Positions 42,101 through 52,800 of a stretch of 64,000 nt of DNA are shown piece by piece. The notes beneath the pieces are model-generated. The model saw only the letters and a list, made by a program, of their open reading frames with translations. It did no database searches and was not told the origin of the DNA. Positions within the stretch are counted from its first letter, which is position 1; every line of letters begins with the position of its first letter. Both the position numbers and the translations under genes were made by a program. This DNA comes from Limanda limanda (lineage: Eukaryota > Chordata > Actinopteri > Pleuronectiformes > Pleuronectidae), in NCBI RefSeq assembly GCF_963576545.1, contig NC_083654.1, positions 21,336,622 to 21,400,621 of the forward strand. The letters are read 5' to 3'.

Positions 42101-42766
42101 CGTGTACCTGCAAAAAGAGATTTGTCTTTCGAGAGCTACTTTCTCCTTTGTGCTCATTCGAACAGAACTTTAAAGGCACAAATGCGACTCGACGAACGGT
42201 GTTAACTCAGCTTTTTAAAGTTGCGATACACGTGAAGAAGGAAGGAACGAGGGTTTTTTCTGTGGGTTACGGAGGAGTTTGTATTGCGACTTCGGCTGAA
42301 AGGACTCGGAAGGTTCTGTGGTTTTTACACTGAAATGATCTCATTAACTTTTAAAAGAGGAAGAGGCAAAAAAAAACAACGGGAGGGGAAATGTAAATGA
42401 CACGTGAAAATTCAGTTTGTATTTTCTTTCTCATTTCTCCTCATACCTTCAAAGGTCTGATACTCATGTTGTAATCTGTTTGGTTAAATGCTCCCCCTGA
42501 TCTGTGTGTGTGTGTGTGTGAGTGTGTGTATGTGTGTGTTTGTGTGCCTGTGTGTGTGTTTGCCACCGAGGGGGAGGCATGGCCCTATTTGTATTCTCAA
42601 AGCTACTCTGCATACCTCAAATTGTATGATACATTTATTTATTACATCCCCTTATATGTCTATTTCCAAGAATATCCAGACAAAGGTCTCACAGATGTGC
42701 AACCCCTTTGTTATTGGTGATGGATTCTTGCGTTTGTAGAAATCATACTATTTGATTGATAATAAC

Positions 42767-42772
42767 AATAAA
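42767..42772 (+). terminator. Candidate shisa7 poly(A) signal
   Basis: AATAAA followed by an A-run and a GT-rich stretch (tgttgtttgtgtg). Confidence 0.45.
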
Positions 42773-42790
42773 AAAAAAAATCCCACTAAA

Positions 42791-44459
42791 TGTTGTTTGT
42801 GTGACTTGTTTGATGAAACTGGACTCGTCATGTTCAGTTATTATATGATTAGATTAAACGATTCCACGTTACAGAGAAAATAAAATGTTTCTCAAATGTT
42901 CTCTAAGTTTCATGCTACCTACTAATTTTGAATTAATGAGGAACCGAATCATTAAACAAGCCTGAAAGCATGTTTGACGTTTCATTGCAGTGTTGTTTCC
43001 ATAATCAGTCCCGCCTCCTTGTGTCTCAGCACCCGAGGGAGCAATTTGAGGCTCCACAGGGGATCAACACGTCTGCATCACATCCCACCCACCACTTTAA
43101 CACAGCTTAATACATCCACTACAGTCATTCAGATACAAGAACGTGAGGAAATTACAGGGGGAGCTACAGAGGAGCAGAACTCTCCTGATCTGACCTTTAT
43201 GAATACATGGAGAAGTTTAAACTGGACGAGCTGAACAGATATTTCTGTTTGTTTTATGACATTTCAAATGTGATGTGTAAAGACGAGAGTATAAAAGCCA
43301 TTTTGACTCGAGTGACGGATTGTTTCCAAACCTTGTCAAACCAAAACAAGACTCAGGATGAATACATGAAATTATGTGTAGTTTGAATCTGTTAATTGGT
43401 GAAATGACCCTTTTATTGTCTAGCTGAGCTTTTAGTCACACTTTGTTTATTCATCGGTTCTTCACAAAATATATGTATTATAACAATAAGTGCTATATTT
43501 ATACTACGTTTATATATTGCCTTATACTGTAAAACAGGTTTTATTTCTTGAAATGTGTGTATATGAAAAGAAAAACACACGCAGAGTCAATTTGTCTCTG
43601 TTTTTGTCTCTAAAACACAAACAAAGTTGTGTCTCCATGTCTTCAGAGGACATTACTTTGGCTTACACTGATTTCCTGATGACTTTAACCTCAACCATAG
43701 TTACTACGAACTGAACTAATATCCTAAACTCTGACCTTAACACATGTTAAGTGTGTTACATAATAACATACATGTTCAAATTTAACCATTTCCATTATAA
43801 TTCATTGCTTTCGTCCCCATCAGGAAGACAAGTCCCCATAATGACTGTCAACGGATCTAGGTCCCCACAAGTAATACCTGCGCCAACCCCACACACACCT
43901 GTATCCAAGTGAGGACACTCATTGACATAATGCATTCCCTAGCTCCTCATCCTAACCTTTGCCATCCAAACTGAACCCTAATCCTAATCCTAATCCTAAC
44001 CCTAAAGTCTTATAACCCACACAGTCCTGTGAAGACGTAAGGACTGGTCTAAATGTCCTCACTCTGCAGGGTCTGTACTTCCGGTCCTCACAGAGGTATG
44101 AGTACAGGAACACACACACTGCAGAAACACTACTGTAAGTTTAATTGAATGTAAATTGAGTCACCAGCAGCACATGCATGACACAAACACACACAAACAC
44201 ACACAATCACACACACACACACTGATGTTATGCAGCACGCGCCGTAATGATATCTTTAATTGACTAATTAACATTTCACACATTTAGTGTGAAAACACAC
44301 ACATTCACACACTGGTGCAAACACACACTGACAGGGGCCTTAATGATGCTCAGTGGTTTCTAATGGCGCGCATGCATGCCTACACACGCACGTGCACGCA
44401 CACACACACACACACACACGCACACACACACACACACACACGCACACACACATCTCTCT
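42791..44459. other. Intergenic DNA between shisa7 and the zinc-finger gene
   Basis: 43790-44110 has the 'gacaagtccccat', 'aggtccccacaag' and 'tgtcctcac' wording of a dispersed fish repeat, including a short CCTAAT run (43976-44004). CA tracts lie at 44190-44222 and 44396-44450. No gene is seen. Confidence 0.45.
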
Positions 44460-45007
44460 CCCGGGGCCGAGGTGCATGCGAGCGGGGCGGAGGAGAGGTG
44501 TCGGCCGGACGGACCGACCTGCTGCTGCCACCCGGACCCGGAACCGCTATGCGGACAGGAAGCCACGGATCTACCGCCAGCAGCATCCGAGGAGCCGTCG
44601 TGCGTGTTGTGTGTGCGGGGGGACGCGGAGCAGCGAGCGGGGCCGGAAGCCAGGCAGCAGAGGCCCGCAGAGGGGACAGCACCGCGACGGGACGCGAACA
44701 AAGAGGCCGCCGGAGCGAAGCGGAGCCGTGAGGAGCAGCAGCGAGGCGGCGAGGCGGGGCGGAGGAGCATGGAGGCCGGGCGCCGGAGCAGCGAGGCCGG
44801 GGGCCGGAGCAGCGGAGCCGGGTCGTGCTAGCGGGACAGACGGGGACGGACGGAGCAGAGACAGGCCCTTCGGTGCGGTTCTCTGGATGCTGAGGCCCCG
44901 CGGACAGGCAGCAGCTCCCCCGCTCCCACGGAGCTCCTCCGGGGTGCTAGCCTCCTCAGCGCCGGGGCTCGGAGCTTCTCTCCCGCACACACCTCACCGG
45001 CTGCACG
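44460..45007 (+). promoter_or_regulatory. CpG island and non-coding first exon of the zinc-finger gene
   Basis: The composition changes abruptly to very GC- and CG-rich after a CA microsatellite. The island ends at a donor, ctgcacg|gtaaat (exon end 45007). The frames inside are open in several phases because of composition and encode nothing recognisable. It is the only CpG island between shisa7 and the zinc-finger coding exon, so I assign it to that gene as a 5' UTR exon and promoter (inference). Confidence 0.5.
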
Positions 45008-45515
45008 GTAAATAAAATCTAATCTGAATAAAAACTAAAACAAGGGGTTTCCAGCGGGGGGGCTGTTAGCTGGGGAGCTAGCTGCTGGGCTAACGATGCT
45101 AGCTGCTCGGCTAGGTGCTGCTAGCTCCGATGCTAACGCTGCTAGCTCGGTGCTAACGAACCGGGACACGTCCTTCATGTCCGTTTGTGTGTTTTTATAA
45201 ACAGTGTAACTCAGAGTTGTGTGTTTACTGCTTCACTGGGACCCCAGTGTGTGTGTCTGCGTGTTAACACAACGAGGTGTCGGTGCATTAGAGAAGCGTC
45301 CGTGCTGCAGCTGAGGGACGGATGCTAACAGACCCATGTCCCCGTGTGGTAACACTAGTGTGTCCCCTGTCCAACCTGCTGGGACACTTGTGTTTCAGAC
45401 TGTCCGCCTGAGGTCTCCGGGTTGTCGAGGAGGAAGAGGACACATCCTCCCGGACACACACAGCCGAGGTCCGGCGGACGAGCTGCGGATCAGCCGGTGA
45501 GACAAACATCACAAC

Positions 45516-45612
45516 ACAAACATCACAACACACACACATCACAACACACACACATCACAACACACACACATCACAACACACACACATCACAACACACACA
45601 CATCACAACACA
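45516..45612. repeat. 16-bp minisatellite (ACACACACATCACAAC)
   Basis: About six tandem copies. Confidence 0.9.
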
Positions 45613-46059
45613 GTGAGTGTGAGGAGCATGAATCTCAGTGTCTTCACACAATCACACATCGTGAGTAATGTGTGGTTTAAACTACACATGAGGAAGCAGC
45701 TCAGAGTCTACACAACACTTGTGAGTCTGCAGCAGTTTACACAATCATCTGATCCTCGGCTGCAGAAAACTATCTTTACTACATCTACTTTACAAATAAG
45801 GAATTATACTTATTAAATATGATTTAGACATAAACTGCAAACTGCTGAACCTGAAAATAACCAACACATAATTAGATATCTGATTTATTTCCTTTTGCAC
45901 ATTATATACAAAAAGTCAACAGTCCCTTTTAAATTCAACCAAAATGCATCAATGTTAAATATATGAATTTACATTTAAAACTCATAGGTATCAGTTTAAC
46001 ACTGTTACCAACTTATGGACGAATAAGAATCATCACAGTCGTATGTTCTTTGTAATGTT

Positions 46060-46275
46060 ACTTTGTATAAATATTGGTAAAAAGTGAGTAAATAAGAAGT
46101 AAACAGTGAGTAAATATATAATGGTTTCCTATTTTTTTATTGCTCTCATATGTATGTTGTATTTATTGCGTTTTTATGTTTCTATTTTCATTGTTTGCAC
46201 CAATAACCAGAGCAAATTCCTTTTATGTGTGAACGTACTTGGCAATAAAATACTTCTGATTCTGATTCAGTACAG
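46060..46275 (+). mobile_element. Non-LTR retrotransposon 3' fragment
   Basis: Ends in 'acttggcaataaaatactt' and (CTGATT)n. It is the reverse complement of 36898-37260, so the two are inverted copies of one family. Confidence 0.65.
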
Positions 46276-49179
46276 GTAACTTTATAACTCTTTCAAAATC
46301 CACAACGATAATACTACAGACCCTCATGAGTCCTTAATAAAAATATGTTCTGAAAGGAAATATCTGAATTATTCCCTTTTTAAAGTATATACTGAAACAA
46401 TAAGAGCTAATTGGTTTGATAATTACTCTGTTTTCTGGGACTGAAAATAAGATCTTAAGTTAAAAATAGGTCAAGAAACCCAGTGAAGTTATGATCCATC
46501 AAGTTGTGATTTAATTTCACATTGTGCTGACATTACTTTACATCAGAAGGATGATTAATGAGCTCATGTTTCTGAAAGGATGAGATCTGACGCAGATTTA
46601 ATAAAGTTGTATTAGTGCTGATTCAGAGTTTAAGGTTTAATTTCTTTTAAAGTTTAACTCTGATGTTTCAAATCAGGTCAGAAAACAAGATATTCCAGCA
46701 GTCACTGAATAACTTGTACAGGTATTTTACAGACAAAACCTTAAAGTAATTAAAAAACATAATCCGCAGACCAATTGATGATTATAATAAAAGCACAGAG
46801 CAGCTGAATTAGACAATAAGAAGCTGCTTTTGCCATCTTTTGATAATATTCACCCAGTTATACACAATAACACAATTTGATAAAAGTCAAACAAAGTGGA
46901 CACGAAACTAATAAAAACTCTATTTTCTGTCGCAAAAGTTCAACCAGTTTCATATACAATTCAGATTATTTAAAAATAAATAAAACGAAGCTCAGAGTTT
47001 CTGTATTTCTATTCACTGTCTAGATTAATCTTTATATATTAAAGGTGAGAATCGTCCTGTTTGGTGCATTTCAATCTGTTTATCTGAGGATTATGAAAAG
47101 AAGCCGCTTCTATATGTGTTAAATTAGTTTATAAATTATGTTTTAAAAGTTAGAGGCTTTAGAACAGAAGGATCTCCTCTCAGGGTCATTTGTTCGATGG
47201 TTTCCATTTCATATTTTATTCTTAATATAGTTCAGAGGTTAATCTGTTTTGAGGTTTGCTCGTGGGATGTAATTTTCCTGCGGTAAGTTGGCGACACCTC
47301 CTGATGAGCTCGTGTTGTGAGTCCCTCGGTGGCGCTCGCCGTTCACGCAGCTGCGAGGATGTTTGGCCTCTCCGGTTTCGGTCTCGGGGGGGAAAGTGGT
47401 TCGTGCAGAGCGGAGGAAGGTCAGCGTTAAGACGTAACCACCACAAATACAACCAAATTTACACAACAGGAAGTCGAATAAAAACATAAATACACATTAT
47501 TCTGCATAGTTTATGCTGTTAAATCAAAGTTGTAATATCTGTATTAAAACAATGCAGATTATAGTCTCTCAGGGTCGAGGGGTCATACCTGAGTAACTGC
47601 AGCATTAAATCAGGTCTCTGCTAAACTGAGTGATTGTCAATCTGTATGACTTAAATATTGAATACTCCTCCTTTTAATCAAATGAAAGGAAATGAAAATG
47701 TTGTTGGTGTTGAGCTTAAACAACCGATTTGTTTACTGAAAGTAAATGAATCACCAAGGTTGTTGTTGTTGTTAAAACAGGTTCTACAGCATTTTGCATT
47801 GACAGAAACTCACTTTGTGTAACATTGAATTAACATTACTCTGGTTTAGAAGCAGAAATGACAAGTTTGAAATAAAGTCTTGTCTGAAAAGTCCGATCTC
47901 ATGTGTTGTGAAGCAGCGTAAGCTTCTGGTGTCGAGTGCTAGCCGACGCTAGAAATAAAACGAGGAAGCATCAGATTCTATATTGGTGGAGAACTGCTGT
48001 ATCGTGTTACTGCTGCTCCGTGTTTGTGTGAAAACATTTTCCTCCTAATTGGTTATAAAAACCTCGGAGCCACAGAAACCGAACAGGATCATAATCAGTG
48101 GAGGTAATTAAAAAGGTCAGACTCTAAATATCACGTTTCCTTTTGGACAGAAAGGATTTGTGGAGCTGGAGTGTTTATCAGCAGCTCCTCTCACACAAAG
48201 ACACCGTCCATTAGGCCGCCATTTCTTTCTTATTTAATCTGGCATTTAGGTCGGGGGGGTGTGTGTGTGTGTTGGAGGTGACAGGCGGCCATGTTCTCCT
48301 GCAGGAGCTGGACAGGAGTCATGTGGTGTTTCCAGCTTCTCTTCTCTTCCTCTGTTTGTTACACTCACTAGTGTAAGGCCGGCAGAAAATAGTAATTTTT
48401 ATAGATTTATTAAATCTGCATTGAGCTTCAAGCTCAAAATATCTTGTTTTTCACGATTTATAGTCCAGACCCACAGATTCAATAATATTAAACAGAGGAA
48501 AACATCAAATCATCACATTGGTGAAAAAGCTGCAGCTGCAAACAATTTTGACTTATTGATTTATTTAAAAAAGGGCAAATGATTAATAATCAGAAATACA
48601 TTTTCCGTCAATCGATTATTCAACTAATTATTCCACCTGTTCTGTCAAATTTAACGATTTGACTGCCGTGATCATCTGGACACATTATGCAGAAAACAAG
48701 TAATTATGACAAATGTTTATTTTTCTTTACCTGTTGATTGTTGTCATAATCCTGTTTTCATCGATCAAAGATTAAAAACCACAAGATTTATAATATTCAT
48801 TCTTTTTGCAGAGTTTAACTAACTTACCCTTTACTTTGGTAAAATACTCTTTTAATTATAAAAGCTTGAAACTCACGACTGTTTGAACACAACGATAGTT
48901 TCACGTCACCAAAGACCAGTGGAGGTCGAGGTGCTGGAGAGTTAAATATGTCCTGAAGACCAGAGAAGCTCCGGTGAGGAGTCACGCTGCCAAACGGTTC
49001 ATCTCATATCATATTTAATTATTTAATTTAATTATCTAATTATTTAATTGTATTGTTCCGTTGTTCTACTACTTACTATTTATTTGCTTATTTGACTGTT
49101 TACTTTTTCTTTTTGCTCATTGTTGTTTTTTGTTTCTTACTTTGTTGTTTTGCTCTTTCGTTTGTTCTTGTTGCACTGT

Positions 49180-49236
49180 GCCTGCGCTGCTGATGTAAAA
49201 CCCTCAAATGTCCCCACTGTGGGACTAATAAAGGAT

Positions 49237-49319
<83 letters not shown>

Positions 49320-49380
49320 GTCTATCTGTCTATCTGTCTATCTGTCTATCTGTCTATCTGTCTATCTGTCTATCTGTCTG
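49180..49380 (+). mobile_element. LINE-type 3' end with (CTAT)n/(CTGTCTAT)n tail
   Basis: 'gtccccactgtgggactaat', then AAAGGATT, is followed directly by about 75 bp of CTAT and about 60 bp of CTGTCTAT repeats. Confidence 0.6.
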
Positions 49381-49446
49381 CTCGGGCTCATGTCACCGAA
49401 TCGCTCTCTGACGTTCTCCCTCCTTTGTCCCTCTCTCTGTCCTCAG

Positions 49447-49894
49447 GTCCCAGAGGAACTCCACCAGGGACAGACAGACGGGCGCTGATCCTCTGCTGAA
49501 GTAACGGACTCACTCCGCTGACCTGGTTTTTTATTTTTTAAGTCGGCACACGCTTCTGGAACACTCTAGAGGAACACTACAGTTTTTTAGTATGATTTAG
49601 TATACTGGCTATTTATGAACCTTTTTATAACATCCCACAGAAGCACTTAGAGGCCTCACTCTTGAATGGAGACTTTGACTCACCTCTGATATATTTATGT
49701 GAGAAACTCGAGCATCGGCTTCTGGTGGATTACAGAGACTTGTTTGAAGTTTGTGGTAGAAATCACGACAGTTCTACCTCCTGAAAAAACGCCTTACTAG
49801 TTTAATAAGGGTTCACCGCTGTTTCCAGCCCCTCCGGACTCAGTGCACAGGGTAGTTGTTGCCCTGGGACGCTTTGTCACAGCCGAGTTGGAAG
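49447..49894 (+). other. 5' leader of the zinc-finger coding exon
   Basis: Follows the acceptor gtcctcag. It carries short upstream ATGs, including ATG-ATT-TAG at 49592-49600. A second possible acceptor (tttccag) is at about 49827. Confidence 0.4.
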
Positions 49895-52800
49895 ATGTTT
49901 CAATTCAGCAAGTACCCGATGGACATCCTAGAGATGCTAAGTGGACACCAGGCCCATCAGTTCAAAGGGCTCGGGCTGGAGCGACAGCTGAGTCACCAGC
50001 AGCAGGTGCAGCTGCAGCACCAGCAGCAGCTGCAGCAGCAGCACCAGCCCTCGGCCGACTCCTCCGGCAGCCTCCTGTCCGGCCTCGGCCTCGGACCTCT
50101 CCAGAGCTCGCGGAGCAACGCCTTCGCCGACTCCTCGTCATTATTTGCCAAAATGGGTGCCCCGCCCCCTTCCATCTCGCACCAGAGCCAGTCGTCCTCG
50201 TCTCACAGCTCCAGGAAGTCCAGTAAGATGAGCAGCAGTAGCAGCAGCGGCTCCTCGGCCGGGTACCCTCAGTTCCTGCGGCCTTTCCACCCGGCCGAGG
50301 CGGCGCTGGCCCAGGAGCAGCTCCACTCGGGGATGGGGCGTTTTGACTTTGGCGGGGGCGGTGGAGGGAGCTCGGGGGTCATCGGGGGAGTCGTCACACC
50401 TGCGCCTCCACCTCCGCCGCTGCACCCGGGTCTCTCCATCCCCCAGCCCTCCTCTGGCCCCTCCTCTTCCTCACCCACTCCCTCCACCTCTGCCTCAAAC
50501 ATCCCCTCCGGCAGCACCACGGTCCCTCTGGTCGGACAGTCCGACCCCCGGAGCCTCCACCAGCAGTTCAGCTGCATGCTCGCCGCCAACCAGTACTTCC
50601 TGTCTGGGGTCCCCACCAACAGCAGCCTGGAGCAGTTCCTCGTCCAGCAAGGCACTCACAACCACCTGGGCTTGGGCCTCAGCCAAGGACCCACAGACTC
50701 AAACTCGGCCCTGGCTCCTCCCCCTGCCCTCCACTCCTCCCACAGCCACAGCCACTCGGCGCCGCAGCCTCAGCAGCAACAACAGCAGCTGACCCCTCAC
50801 GCCTTATCTCATCCACACAGCCACACCCACCACCCGCACCCCCTCCACCCGGCCCCCCAGCCAGCCCCACTGGGTGGCTTTGATTTCCAGGGCATCCCGG
50901 TCCTGTCCTCCAACCAGCTAGCATCGCTAATGCAGCAAGAGGCCGGCCTGCCCCTCCCTCTTCCTCTCCACCTGTCCCTGTCGAAAGACGATTCCAAGTC
51001 AGGGGACGGCTCCTCCTCTTCCAGCGGAGGGAGCCGGCGAAAGAAGGCGATGGCGGGCTACCTGCCTCAGAGGAAGTCCGAGCCCGGCGGCAGCTCCAGT
51101 GGACACAGTCAAGGTTCCTCAACAGGCCTCGTGGGGGGGGGCCCTGGGGGAGTCGGGCTGGGCGAGTCGCAGCATCCCTCTCTCCTCTCGCCGTCCTCGC
51201 AGCAACAGTCTTCCTCCACCGTCTCCTCCTCTTCGTCCGCCCCGCCTTCCTCAAACTCCACCTCTGTGCTCGTAGCCAACGGTAGCCAGCAGCTGTCCAA
51301 ATCCAGAGAGCGTCACAGCAGTAGTTCGTCTCGCCAAACCGAACCCGAGCCGCTCTACCACTGTGGCGAATGTGGTAAAACCTTCACCCACCTCTCCAGC
51401 CTCCGAAGGCATCTCCGCAGCCACGGCCTGACACCAGAGAGCCAGAGCAGGAAGTCGGACTGCAACTCCCCGAGCCCGGAGAGGGTGTTCTGCTGCGGCG
51501 AGTGTGGTAAGAAGTTTAAAAAGAGGGGTCACCTGATCCAGCACAGCGTCACGCACTCGGAGAACCGGCCGTTCGGCTGCAACGTCTGCCAGAAGTCCTT
51601 CAACCGCCGAGAGTCGCTCACCAGACACGAGAAGATCCACGACGAGAAGCCGTTCCGCTGCCCGGCCTGCGGGCGATGTTTCCGCGAGAGCACCTCCCTC
51701 CTCAACCACGCTGCCTCCGGAGCCTGTGGGAAACCCCCCCGGAGTTCAAAAAACCGGGCCGGCGCCGGAGGGAGCGGCTTGTCCCTCCCGAGCGGCAGTA
51801 AGATGGAAGGCAGCGGAGAACGAGTGAGCGTTTCAAACAACGGGGCGGCGATGGCGAACGACAAGTACGCAGCGGATTATTCCAGAAACCGCTACCAGAA
51901 CCAGCCGCCATACAACAGCGGCGTGGACGTGTACCGACGCTCCCAGTCCTCGTCTCTGTACTCGCCAGCGACCACGCTCTCCGGTGACATGAGCAACCCG
52001 ACCCTCCGTAAAGCCCCTTTAGCCCCAACTCTTCATCCCCATCCTCAAAATCAGCAGCCGCAGCAGCATCACCACCACCAACAGCCACCGCAGCAGCAGC
52101 CACACCTCCCCCTCTCCTCCCTATTGGACGATTCGGAGGATGAGGTCACCAGCAGTGCGATGTCGGCCATCGCCGCTGCGGCCGCGGCGTCCTGTGACAT
52201 AAACAACGAGGGCCGGGAGGGAGAGAGGAGGGATATCATCGGAGGCCTGCTGGGGGGGTTGGGGTTTGGTAACCTGGGTGGGCCGTCGTCCACGTCCAGC
52301 CTCAACGGTTCCACCATGCCTTTAACCCACCCCAGCCACCCCCACACCAAGCCCAGGAGGCCGAGGAAGCCCCGGGAGAAGAGGGACCCGAACACCATCA
52401 TCAGGAGGAGGAGGAACCCGGCGCCGCCAGGGGACGGCTCGGAGCGGCCGTACGGATGTCAGGCCTGTGGCAAACGCTTCAGGAGGGCGGAGACGCTGCG
52501 GCGCCACACCCGCGTCCACACCGGGGAGAAACCGCACTCCTGCGACGTGTGTGGAAAACAGTTCCGCGAGCCGTTCCACCTCACCAAGCATCTGACCGTG
52601 CACTCGGGGACAAAGAACTACAAATGCAACCTGTGCGGGAAGAACTTTGCCTACGCTCAGAGTCTGGTGAGACACGGGAAGCTGCACCGGAAAGGGGAGA
52701 TCGACAACCAGGGGCGGAGAGTCAAAGGCGCCGCCGCCGCCGTCAGTCAGGTCGCCAACTCGGGGAACTCTGACTACTTCTCCTGCTCCCAAGGAGAAAA

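Larger units (their letters stand above)
38873..42790 (+). other. Probable shisa7 3' UTR
   Basis: No splice-supported exon or other gene is visible from the stop codon to 42790. The last 200 bp are T/A-rich and end in AATAAA (42767-42772) followed by an A-run, which is a plausible cleavage region. The true end could be earlier or later. Confidence 0.45.
45008..49446 (+). other. Probable 5' UTR intron of the zinc-finger gene
   Basis: It contains the GCTAGC-rich patch (45065-45160), a 16-bp CA-rich minisatellite (45516-45612), a retrotransposon tail (46060-46275) and a retrotransposon 3' end with a CTAT array (49180-49380). It ends at the acceptor gtcctcag (49446). Confidence 0.4.

Noticed and set aside
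43976..44004. Interstitial telomere
   Set aside because: Only about five imperfect CCTAAT-type units, inside a dispersed repeat.
44315..45015. Overlapping 138-220 residue frames in the CpG island
   Set aside because: Several frames and both strands are open because of GC content; no domain, and the exon ends at a donor consistent with a 5' UTR exon.
49856..49894. Upstream extension of the zinc-finger protein
   Set aside because: The open frame continues upstream but has no ATG; the first ATG is at 49895 in good context.
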